Shown here: piece after piece, positions 1 to 7,668 of the stretch
Layout: every line of letters starts with the position of its first letter
Numbering within the stretch: the stretch's first letter is position 1
Assembly: GCA_031553225.1 (NCBI GenBank)
Contig: JAVBLU010000001.1
Span: 1 to 64,000, forward strand
From: JAVBLU01 sp031553225
GTDB taxonomy: Bacteria; Bacillota; Clostridia; Christensenellales; UBA1750
Length of the DNA stretch: 64,000 bases
Direction of reading: 5' to 3'
The notes under the pieces: model-generated
Database searches by the model: none
What the model saw: the letters and a program-made list of their open reading frames with translations, nothing else
What the model was told of the DNA's origin: nothing
Made by a program: the position numbers and the translations under genes

Positions 1-156
1 GGCGGTGGCGGCTGCTGCGGTGGCGGCGGGGGCCGGGGCGGCCGTAGCAGGCGCGGCCGTGGCGGGCGCTGGCGTGACGGCGGGCGTGCCGGTACAGCCG
101 GCCAAGAGTGCGACGACGACCACCAGACAAAGCAGCGAGGACATGCGCAGTTTCAT
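1..156 (-). CDS. Lipoprotein N-terminus (partial, runs off the left edge)
   Basis: Only the first 52 codons are in the window. They encode a lipoprotein signal: MKLRMSS, a hydrophobic core rich in Leu and Val, and the lipobox LAGC with the lipidated Cys at residue 21. An Ala/Pro/Thr-rich linker follows. The start ATG (154-156) is preceded by a strong GAAGGAGG ribosome binding site. A TATAAT and an inverted repeat lie upstream. The linker resembles those of Firmicute solute-binding lipoproteins. Next to a glycoside-degradation locus, a sugar-binding protein of an ABC importer is the best guess, but the domain that would show this is outside the window. Confidence 0.75.
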   Translation of the reverse strand, partial: MKLRMSSLLCLVVVVALLAGCTGTPAVTPAPATAAPATAAPAPAATAAAATA

Positions 157-197
157 TTTTCCGGTGCCTCCTTCTCTTTTACGCCTCTGGTGATCCC

Positions 198-203
198 ATT
201 ATA
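198..203 (-). promoter_or_regulatory. Probable -10 box of the lipoprotein gene
   Basis: On the minus strand a perfect TATAAT lies 42 bases before the lipoprotein start codon. The -35 position falls in a poly-T tract and matches poorly, so an activator may be needed. Confidence 0.5.
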
Positions 204-232
204 TGATATCACTAAAAAAAAAGAAAGATGTC

Positions 233-276
233 GTGCAAAGAAAATAATACACGGCATTCATCTCTCCTCTTTGCAC
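233..276. promoter_or_regulatory. Inverted repeat, candidate operator
   Basis: Perfect 8-base arms GTGCAAAG (233-240) and CTTTGCAC (269-276) are separated by 28 bases in an AT-rich stretch just upstream of the lipoprotein promoter. The position suits a regulator site, possibly for the AraC-type protein encoded at 3794-4681. The rest of 277-568 shows no gene that I can support. Confidence 0.35.
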
Positions 277-568
277 AAACAACAGCTTCATTTGCTGTCC
301 TATAGGCACTGCATGCAGCGTTCCAATCTCAACGATATATGCGTCATATTTGTATAACTATACTGCACCACGCGCAACAAAAGTCCGCCCCGTGGCGGGC
401 CAGCCGCCGAGTCGGATTCCAAGATTGTCCAGTGCGCGTTATGCGCGGGCCCGTTCCGGTCGGCGGCCGGACAAGCGCCAACCGACGGGCACCCACCTTC
501 TCGCGATGCGCATACGTTATGCGCTATGCAAATATGCGCGTGACGGCGATGCGCCCGTCAAATATTGA

Positions 569-598
569 AACCCCGCCTCCCTTTTCGAAAGCGGGGTT
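569..598 (-). terminator. Intrinsic terminator after the LacZ-type gene
   Basis: Arms AACCCCGC and GCGGGGTT form an 8-bp stem. On the minus strand it is followed by a T-rich stretch (TTTCAATATTT), and it lies about 50 bases past the stop codon at 645. Confidence 0.7.
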
Positions 599-644
599 CC
601 TGAGCAGGCTGGGCGCAAGCGTGCCGGCCGTCCACTTCGCCCGA

Positions 645-3600
645 TTAACGCCCCCCTGTCGCCAGCAGGGAGAAACGCAGATGGTACGCGCCGCCGCGCA
701 GACAGTCCTGCGGCATGACCGTGCTCCAGGCCATGTCGCCGCCGATGGGGCCGTGCGCCAGATCGATATGCAGCGTTGTGCGCGGCTCGCGTGAAAGCTG
801 GTGATCATGCGCCGCTTCCTGATAAGCCCGCACAGAGCTGTGGTGCGCGTCAAAGTGAAAAGGCCGCTCGCCCTCCACGCGCAGGGTTGCGCCTGAAGGA
901 GCGCCGATGGTGAGGCAGCGCGTCTCCTCATGCCCGCCGCATTCCGATGGAGGAATGAAGGAAAAATGCTCCGCGCTCACACTGGACTCGTGAACGGCCA
1001 GCACGCCGCACATACGCCTGTCCGGATACGTTTCCATCGGCCCCATGCCCCAGTACGTCAGCGCCACAAAGCCCGCCGGCAGATGAAACTCCAGGCCCAC
1101 GCGGGGCAAAAACCGCAGCGGATCGTATACCTGCACGGATGCGTCCACGCTCAAGCGTCCCGCCGCGTCCAGCGCGTAGGCGATGCGCACGCCGGCCGCG
1201 TCGTCCTGTCCGTCGCGCATCCGCCAGGAGGCCTCCACGCGGGCGCCCCCCTCCCCTGCGGATACCTCCACGCGCGCGGCGCGCGGGGCAAGGGAGCGCA
1301 CCCAGGCAAAAGCGTCGTACCAGCCCCAGCCCGGTTGGGCGTCCAGCCCGGTGTACGGACGATCCAGGCAGGCTTGGCCGCCGCTTGCAAGCAGCGATCC
1401 GCCGCGATACAGGCCGCGCAGAAGGCCGGTGGCTTCCTCCACCTCTACGCGCACGTCCTCGGCCTGCATGTAGGCAACGCCGCCTTCCCGTCCGCAGCGC
1501 ACATCTCCCGCCGGCATGCCTGCCAGAACCGCAGCCGGGCCGGGCGGAAGCAAAAACTGAAAGTGTCCCACAGGGTAATTCGGCGGCGTGCAGGCGGTCG
1601 CCTGAATAAGGGACACCTGGAAGTCCACGTCGTAGCGGCAGCCGGGCTGCGCCTCGAAAGGGACAGAGAAGGTGAAAGCGGCCGCCTCGCCCGGCCCCGC
1701 TTCGGGCAGGGGCACCTGCACGGTTTGCACCGCACAGCCGTTCTCACGCAGCGTAGCCATGCAGGAAAACGCCGTGGCGGGCAGATCATGGCTCCGGTTG
1801 CACATCTGGTATTCGTGGTGCGAGGCGGCACCGTTGCGAAAGGTGACATCCCGGCGCAGGATGACGATGGGCGCGTACGCCTGCTTCAGCTCGTGCGCCA
1901 CGGGTTTCCATGTCAGGTCGGGCAGCACCACACCGTTGTTCGTCATAAAGCGCGGCACGCTCCCGCGCTCCGCAAAGCTCTCGCCGAAGTCGCCGCCGTA
2001 ACCGTAAAAGGGCGCGCCGTCCGCGGTTTTTCCGATGAGGCACTTGTCCTGCCAGTCCCACACGTATCCGCCCTGAAAGCGCGGGCATTCGCGCGTGAGC
2101 TCCATAAAAGCGTGCAGTCCCCCGCCGCTGTTGCGGATTTGGTAGGCGTACTCAACAAGGATGATCGGCCGGTCGTCCACGGGATCGCACAGCATCGCAC
2201 GGATCTGCTCGATCGAGGCGTACATCCGGCCGCGGATGTCCGACACGTCCTTGCCGGGCGACCCGGCCTCGTACTGGCACAAGCGCGTTTCGTCGCAGCT
2301 GCGCACAAAGCCCGCCATGGCCGCGTGGTTCGCGCCCGTTCCGCTCTCGTTGCCCAGCGACCAGCTATAGATGCTTGCGTGGCTCCGATGCGTAAGCACC
2401 ATGCGCGCCGCGCGCTCCACAAACACGTTCACAAGCGCGGGGTCGTGCGTAAAGCGCCCCATCACGGCATGCGTCTCCAGGTTGCACTCGCATACGAGCA
2501 AAATGCCCAGCTCGTCGCACAGGTCGTACCAAAGGGGCGTGTCCGGGTAATGGCAGGTGCGAACGGAGTTGATGTTCATAAGCTTCATCTGGCGGATCTC
2601 CTCCGCCATATGCTCCCGCGAGACGACGCGCCCGCCCTGCGGGCAGTGCTCGTGGCGGTTCACGCCGCGCACGAGCAGCCGGCGGCCGTTGAGCAAAACG
2701 ATGCCGTTCTTCACCTCCACGCTCTTAAAGCCTACGCGGCAGCTCTCCACGTCCAGCACCTCGCCGGCCGGGGAAAGCAGCGCCATCACAGCGGTATACA
2801 GGTACGGCCGGTCGGGCGACCAAACCTCGGCCCTGTCCAGGTGGAAAGATACGCGCGCCATGTTCGCCGCGGGGACCGCCGCATTGTAGTTGTACGTCGC
2901 CTCGCGCAGAACCGCGCCCGCGCCCCGCCCCACCGTGCGGCCGTCCGCGTCGTGCAACGTAACGCGCACGCGGCAGTCCGCAAAGAAGGGCCGGCGGGCG
3001 ACGCTCACGTCCGCGCAGAACGAGCCGCCCCCCCGCGATAGATCGGGCAGTGCGCGCAGCGCGTAGTCGGCGATATGCAGCGCAGGCTTGGCGATGAGCC
3101 ACACGCTGCGGTTGACGCCGCCCAGGTGCCAATAGTCCTGGTCCTCAAAATAGGTGCCGTCCGACCACTTGATCACCTCCAGCGCCAGCAGGTTCTCGCC
3201 CGGCCGCACAAAAGGGGTCAGGTCGAACAGGGAGGGGAGCTTGGAATCCTGCGCGTAGCCGACAGGCCGGCCGTTCAGCCACAGGTAGTAGGCCGACTCC
3301 ACGCCGTCCAAACGGATGTACACCTCGCGCCCGGCAAACGCCTCCGGCAGGGTAAAACGCTTGCGGTACAGGCCGGTTGGATTGTGCTGGGGCACGTAGG
3401 GCAGATTCGGTACGGGCCGCCCGTCGGCCGACGGGGCGATCGCCACATCGCCTTCCAACGGCCAGGGACAGATGTAATTTGTATAGATCGGCTCGCCGTG
3501 CCCGAAAAGCTCCCAGTTGCCCGGCACGGGAATGGTTCCGGGCAGTGCGGGCGCGTCCTCGCGGTAAAAACCGCCGGCCTTGTCGGGCGAATCGACCAGG

Positions 3601-3776
3601 GCAAACTCAAAGTCGCCGTCCAGGCTGACCAGATAACGCGAAGGCGCGTCGTACACGGCCGCCGACGCCTCGCTCTCATGCGCGCGCCAGGGCGCCCCGG
3701 CTGGCAGGCGGTTGATGGCCGTTACGTCGGTGTTTTCAAAGTCCGGACGGTAGTGAAATTCTTGCCGGTGATTCAT
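645..3776 (-). CDS. GH2 beta-galactosidase-type enzyme with altered C6 pocket
   Basis: This 1043-residue protein has the full LacZ layout: sugar-binding jelly roll (about 40-230), immunoglobulin-like domain, TIM barrel (about 360-640), then the C-terminal beta-sandwiches. Residues matching E. coli LacZ include Asp206 (SDGTYFEDQD), His409, His436, the acid/base Glu477 (GNESG) and the nucleophile Glu542 (VEYAY). At the position of E. coli His540, which contacts the galactose 6-hydroxyl, there is Tyr545, so the natural substrate may not be a plain galactoside. The ATG at 3776 was chosen because a GGGGGAG site lies just upstream; the reading frame continues further without a better start. There is no signal peptide. 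It lies 17 bases after the AraC-type gene and is probably co-transcribed with it. No symbol is given because activity on lactose is doubtful. Confidence 0.9.
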   Translation of the reverse strand: MNHRQEFHYRPDFENTDVTAINRLPAGAPWRAHESEASAAVYDAPSRYLVSLDGDFEFALVDSPDKAGGFYREDAPALPGTIPVPGNWELFGHGEPIYTNYICPWPLEGDVAIAPSADGRPVPNLPYVPQHNPTGLYRKRFTLPEAFAGREVYIRLDGVESAYYLWLNGRPVGYAQDSKLPSLFDLTPFVRPGENLLALEVIKWSDGTYFEDQDYWHLGGVNRSVWLIAKPALHIADYALRALPDLSRGGGSFCADVSVARRPFFADCRVRVTLHDADGRTVGRGAGAVLREATYNYNAAVPAANMARVSFHLDRAEVWSPDRPYLYTAVMALLSPAGEVLDVESCRVGFKSVEVKNGIVLLNGRRLLVRGVNRHEHCPQGGRVVSREHMAEEIRQMKLMNINSVRTCHYPDTPLWYDLCDELGILLVCECNLETHAVMGRFTHDPALVNVFVERAARMVLTHRSHASIYSWSLGNESGTGANHAAMAGFVRSCDETRLCQYEAGSPGKDVSDIRGRMYASIEQIRAMLCDPVDDRPIILVEYAYQIRNSGGGLHAFMELTRECPRFQGGYVWDWQDKCLIGKTADGAPFYGYGGDFGESFAERGSVPRFMTNNGVVLPDLTWKPVAHELKQAYAPIVILRRDVTFRNGAASHHEYQMCNRSHDLPATAFSCMATLRENGCAVQTVQVPLPEAGPGEAAAFTFSVPFEAQPGCRYDVDFQVSLIQATACTPPNYPVGHFQFLLPPGPAAVLAGMPAGDVRCGREGGVAYMQAEDVRVEVEEATGLLRGLYRGGSLLASGGQACLDRPYTGLDAQPGWGWYDAFAWVRSLAPRAARVEVSAGEGGARVEASWRMRDGQDDAAGVRIAYALDAAGRLSVDASVQVYDPLRFLPRVGLEFHLPAGFVALTYWGMGPMETYPDRRMCGVLAVHESSVSAEHFSFIPPSECGGHEETRCLTIGAPSGATLRVEGERPFHFDAHHSSVRAYQEAAHDHQLSREPRTTLHIDLAHGPIGGDMAWSTVMPQDCLRGGAYHLRFSLLATGGR

Positions 3777-3793
3777 GGCACTCTCCCCCATTA

Positions 3794-4681
3794 TCATGAA
3801 GTCGGCCTTTCGCGGCGGCGGTACGCGCTGGGCGGCTGCCCGAACCGCCCTGCAAACACGGTGGAAAAGTAGTTCGGATCGGAGAAACCCGTCATCTCGG
3901 CAATGGTGCGCACGGGAAGGGTTGAGTCGTGAAGCAGCGCGCAGGCGCGCGCAAGCCGCACGTCCGCCACCAGCTTCATCACGCCCCGGCCGCGCGCCTT
4001 GTGGAACAGGTGCTGCAGGTGCGATTCGCTTACGCTGCAGAAGGAAGCGATGTCTCGCACGCGGATGTCCCCGTCCGTGTGGCTGTGGATGTAGTCCAGC
4101 GCGCGGGCGACCGTTTCGTGCGTCTTCAGCAGCCCCACCTGCAGCGGGCGCAGCCTGCCGCTTGCGTACAGGCCCGAGAGCGCCATGGCGAGCACGCCGC
4201 ACAGGCACTCCGCTTCCCGGCACGCCTCGTCGCGGGGGCGAAGCGCCCGGTCGTACGTGGCCTGCAGGGCGCAGGCGTCCGCCTGATGGCGCCGCTGGGC
4301 GCAGCGCAGGCAGTGCTGCGCGCGCTCCTCGTCCGCCCGGTACCCGCTGGCCACAACAGCCGCCACTACGCCGGTGTGCGCGCACACCGGCCAGGCGCGC
4401 TCCACCACGCCGAACGGGCAGCAGCGCATCACGGAATCGCCGTCCGCGCGCTGCAGCGCGCGCAGCAGGGCGGGCTTTGCCTCGATGCACCGATCCCACA
4501 TGCGCCGGTCTTGCTTCACGGCCATGCAGTAGGCGTTGGCATGCCATTCGTAGGGCTTGATTACGGCGTGCAACGCCTCGTCGCGGGAAAAGCCCGCGCT
4601 AAAATCCTGCACCACCACCTGCAGGGGCGTTGCATAGCGCAGGTGCGAGAGCGTATCCGCGATGTCGGCGTAAAGCGGCAT
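3794..4681 (-). CDS. AraC-family regulator with PocR-type sensory domain
   Basis: This 295-residue transcription factor has an N-terminal Cys-rich region resembling PocR sensory domains (about 15-170, with a CAHTGV motif). Two helix-turn-helix motifs of the AraC type follow (about 195-290), ending in the signature GFSDPNYFSTVFAGRFG. The start at 4681 has an AGGAGGA site 8 bases upstream; a start ten codons earlier lacks one. PocR domains are thought to bind small organic ligands. It is divergent from the oxidoreductase operon and upstream of the GH2 gene, so it probably activates both in response to a substrate or breakdown product. Confidence 0.85.
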   Translation of the reverse strand: MPLYADIADTLSHLRYATPLQVVVQDFSAGFSRDEALHAVIKPYEWHANAYCMAVKQDRRMWDRCIEAKPALLRALQRADGDSVMRCCPFGVVERAWPVCAHTGVVAAVVASGYRADEERAQHCLRCAQRRHQADACALQATYDRALRPRDEACREAECLCGVLAMALSGLYASGRLRPLQVGLLKTHETVARALDYIHSHTDGDIRVRDIASFCSVSESHLQHLFHKARGRGVMKLVADVRLARACALLHDSTLPVRTIAEMTGFSDPNYFSTVFAGRFGQPPSAYRRRERPTS

Positions 4682-4754
4682 GCGTTTTCCTCCTGCCTGG
4701 CAGAAAAACAAAGGCGAAGTACGCGCTAACTTTAAGGCAGGTCCTATTTTGCTG

Positions 4755-4763
4755 TGTTAGAAT
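4755..4763 (+). promoter_or_regulatory. Possible extended -10 promoter of the oxidoreductase operon
   Basis: TGT-TAGAAT forms an extended -10 element 82 bases before the start at 4845, in the region divergent from the AraC-type gene. There is no good -35, which fits an activator-dependent promoter. The bases after it read TGTAACA, similar to the site upstream of the second oxidoreductase. Confidence 0.35.
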
Positions 4764-4844
4764 TGTAACATATCGGGGCGGACGCGTCCATCTTTTACCG
4801 CGCACCGCGCCGCGCAGGGTTAAGCGCACACAAGGAGGGATCCC

Positions 4845-7499
4845 ATGGGCATGCAGTGGATCGACGCAGTCGCCTTCAAAGACAAGGGCGGCTTTCGCGT
4901 GGAATCACAGTTCGTACGCGAGGTGGGCCAAAGCTATCTGCTGGGCTGCGGCGTGCCGGGCGTGCCGGTTGCCAGCGCAAGAACCGGCTTTTCGGCGGAC
5001 AAGCCCGGCATGCGCCGCCTTTGGGTGCGCACGCGCAACTGGCTGCGCGAGCACGGCCCCGGACGCTTCTATGTGCTTGTGGACGGCGTGCGCGCCGGAA
5101 ACGAGATGGGCAACCTTCCAAGCGAAAACTGGGTGTGGCAGATCGCCGGCGACGTCTTTATGAGCGCCGGCGATCACGAGCTGGCCGTGGAGGACACAAC
5201 CGGATACTTCCCGCGCTTTGCCGCCTTCCTGATCACAGACGATATGGACCTTACCCCCTCGCCCGAATGGGAGCGCGCGCGGCTTCTGCGCGCGCAGCTG
5301 CTTTCACAGGACCTGGGCGCTGCGGATGGCGGGTCGTGGGACGTCGTGGTAGCGGGCGCCGGCCCGGGCGGCATACCGGCCGCCGTGGCCGCCGCGCGCG
5401 CGGGCATGCGGGTGGCGCTGCTCAACTCGCGGCCCGTGCTGGGCGGCAACGGTTCCAACGAGGCCACCGTGGGCTTCAATGGCGCGTACACGCAACATCC
5501 GGGCTTCCGCGAGGGCGGCATTGCCGAGGAGATGCGCCGCATCCGCGACAAAAACGCCACGGGCTGGCAGGGCGCCATCGAGATCCTGGTGGCGGGCGAG
5601 CCGAACCTGCGCATCTTTCACAACACCGAGGTGATCGACGCGGAAATGAAAGGCGGCCGCATCGCCGCAGCCGTCGGCCAGGACACGCTCACCGGAAGCC
5701 GCACGCGCTTTGCCGGCCGGATGTTCGTGGACGCCACGGGCGACGGCTGGCTTGGTTACTATGCCGGGGCGCTATACCGCGTAGGCCGCGAGGCCCGCTG
5801 GCAGTACGATGAGGAGAAAGCACCGCACTTCGCGGACAACCGCACCATGTCCGGGTGCATCATGTCCGGCGACAAGAACCGCCAGATGATCTCCTACTAT
5901 GCCGAGGACGCCAAGGCGCCCTCGCCTTACTGCGCGCCCGTGTGGGCGCAGGTGCTGCCGGAAAAGCTGCACCGCGCCCCAAACCGCGTGCACACGGGCG
6001 AGTGGTGGATCGAGACGCCCACGGACTATGACGACCTGTTTGAGGCTGAGCGCGTGCGCGACTACCTGATGCTCATATCGCTTGGGTACTACCACTGGCT
6101 GAAGAACCACTACGAAAAGCGCGACCTGATGACAACCATGGCCCTGACCGACTTCGCCACTTACAACGCCAAGCGCGAGTCGCGCCGCCTGATCGGCGAC
6201 TACGTGCTGCGGCAGGAGGATTGCACCTCCGGCCGCGATTTCCCGGACGCCATCGCCCACGCCGGATGGACGCTGGACATCCATAACAACGAAGGCATCT
6301 TCTCCGGACTCGCCGGTCCGTACGACTTCGACATCCGCGTGCCCATCAATCAAATTCCCTATCGCTGCACGTACTCCAAAAACGTCGACAACCTCTATAT
6401 GTCCGGCCGATGCCTGTCCGTGTCGCACGTGGCGCTGGGCACGGTGCGCGTGCAAAACACGCTGGCCGCCGTGGCCCAGGCTGTGGGCACGGCCGCCGCC
6501 ATGGCCATACAAAAAAACACCACCCCGCGCGGCATCTATGAGACCCACATGAAGGAACTGCAGCAGGCCCTGCTGCGCGACGACCAGTACATTCCGGGCG
6601 TTGTGAACGAGGATACCGCCGACCTTGCGCGCAAGGCCAGGATAACGGCTACCTCCGTATCCGCGTCCGAGTTGTTCTCCTTCAAGCGCGGCATCCCGGA
6701 GGGCTGGTGGCCGCTGGACACGGACTACTGCATGCACCTGCGCTACCCGCGGCCCTTTGAACGGAAGTTTTCGCTGTTTGTAAAAAACGCGGGGGCGGCA
6801 AGGACGCTGGCGCTGGAATGGATCGCATGGGAAGGAAAGCTCGAGAGCCATCGCGTATTCGACGCGGTCAACCTGCAGCTTCCCGGCAACTACGAGGGCT
6901 ATGCGGAGGTACCGCGCCGCGTGCCCGTGCCGGAAACGGGCCACTTTGGCCTGCGCATCTCGGCGACGAAGGGCGTATCGCTGCAGCACGTATGCATGGC
7001 GGCCAACTCCGCGCTGTCCATTTGGGTCAAGCCGTACTGGCACACCACCGGCTGGTCCGCCTTCCGCCACACGGTGGAGGGGCTGGAACCCGCCGAAAAG
7101 GCGGACTGTGCGCCGCTAAACGTTGTGAGCGGCGTCTCCCGCCCGCTCGGCAAGGACGCGTACGGCTGGGTGTCCGACCCAAAAAAACCCCTGCCGCAGG
7201 AGATTATGCTTTCATTTGACGAGCCTGTGAACGTGTCCATGGTGCAGCTCACCTTCGATTCCGACTTCGTCAACCCCTTTGGCGCGCACGAGATGCTGCC
7301 CGTAGTGCCGCGCATGGTGCGCGACTACGACGTTGCGCTCGTGTCCGCGGGCCGGGAGACGGGCGTGTCCGTAAAGGACAACAACCTGCGCCTGCGCCGC
7401 CACGCGCTCGCCGGGCAAAGCGTGGACGCCGTAGTCGTACGGATACACAGCACATGGGGTGACCCGTCGGCACGCATCTTTGAAATTCGCGTCTACTAG
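4845..7499 (+). CDS. FAD-dependent oxidoreductase, copy 1 (intact)
   Basis: An 884-residue cytoplasmic protein with three parts. Residues 1-145 form a beta-sandwich-like domain (WVRTRNW, VDGVRAG, HELAVEDTTGY). A Rossmann FAD domain of the FAD_oxidored (PF12831) type follows, with GAGPGG at 171-176 and a C-terminal FAD-contact region around 515-557. The last 220 residues resemble an F5/8-type-C carbohydrate-binding sandwich, ending DPSARIFEIRVY. PF12831 proteins often sit in glycan-use loci. The reaction is unknown; oxidation of a sugar hydroxyl before or after hydrolysis is an inference from the GH2 neighbours. ATG 4845 follows AAGGAGGG; an in-frame ATG two codons later is also possible. The start MGMQWIDA is shared with copy 2. 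Confidence 0.85.
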   Translation: MGMQWIDAVAFKDKGGFRVESQFVREVGQSYLLGCGVPGVPVASARTGFSADKPGMRRLWVRTRNWLREHGPGRFYVLVDGVRAGNEMGNLPSENWVWQIAGDVFMSAGDHELAVEDTTGYFPRFAAFLITDDMDLTPSPEWERARLLRAQLLSQDLGAADGGSWDVVVAGAGPGGIPAAVAAARAGMRVALLNSRPVLGGNGSNEATVGFNGAYTQHPGFREGGIAEEMRRIRDKNATGWQGAIEILVAGEPNLRIFHNTEVIDAEMKGGRIAAAVGQDTLTGSRTRFAGRMFVDATGDGWLGYYAGALYRVGREARWQYDEEKAPHFADNRTMSGCIMSGDKNRQMISYYAEDAKAPSPYCAPVWAQVLPEKLHRAPNRVHTGEWWIETPTDYDDLFEAERVRDYLMLISLGYYHWLKNHYEKRDLMTTMALTDFATYNAKRESRRLIGDYVLRQEDCTSGRDFPDAIAHAGWTLDIHNNEGIFSGLAGPYDFDIRVPINQIPYRCTYSKNVDNLYMSGRCLSVSHVALGTVRVQNTLAAVAQAVGTAAAMAIQKNTTPRGIYETHMKELQQALLRDDQYIPGVVNEDTADLARKARITATSVSASELFSFKRGIPEGWWPLDTDYCMHLRYPRPFERKFSLFVKNAGAARTLALEWIAWEGKLESHRVFDAVNLQLPGNYEGYAEVPRRVPVPETGHFGLRISATKGVSLQHVCMAANSALSIWVKPYWHTTGWSAFRHTVEGLEPAEKADCAPLNVVSGVSRPLGKDAYGWVSDPKKPLPQEIMLSFDEPVNVSMVQLTFDSDFVNPFGAHEMLPVVPRMVRDYDVALVSAGRETGVSVKDNNLRLRRHALAGQSVDAVVVRIHSTWGDPSARIFEIRVY

Positions 7500-7611
7500 A
7501 CGGCCGCCGGTCGGCCCGGACGGGATGCTCGTGCGGGCAGGACGAGACGCGGTCCCGCAGAAAAACTAAGGAAAACTGGGCGTTTTCTTCAAGGCCCGGC
7601 CGGGGCCGATA

Positions 7612-7620
7612 TGGTAATAT
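7612..7620 (+). promoter_or_regulatory. Possible extended -10 promoter before copy 2
   Basis: TGG-TAATAT lies 49 bases before the copy 2 start and is followed by TGTAGCA, close to the TGTAACA found after the copy 1 element. The match suggests that the promoter was duplicated with the gene. The 169-base gap otherwise holds only a weak 6-bp hairpin near 7571-7587. Confidence 0.3.
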
Positions 7621-7668
7621 TGTAGCAGGCTAGGGTTGTATATGCACTGATGAACAAGGAGGGTTCCC

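Noticed and set aside
930..3041. Long plus-strand open frame of about 700 codons
   Set aside because: It lies antisense to the LacZ-type gene, has an Arg/His/Ala-rich composition typical of GC-rich shadow frames, and matches no family.
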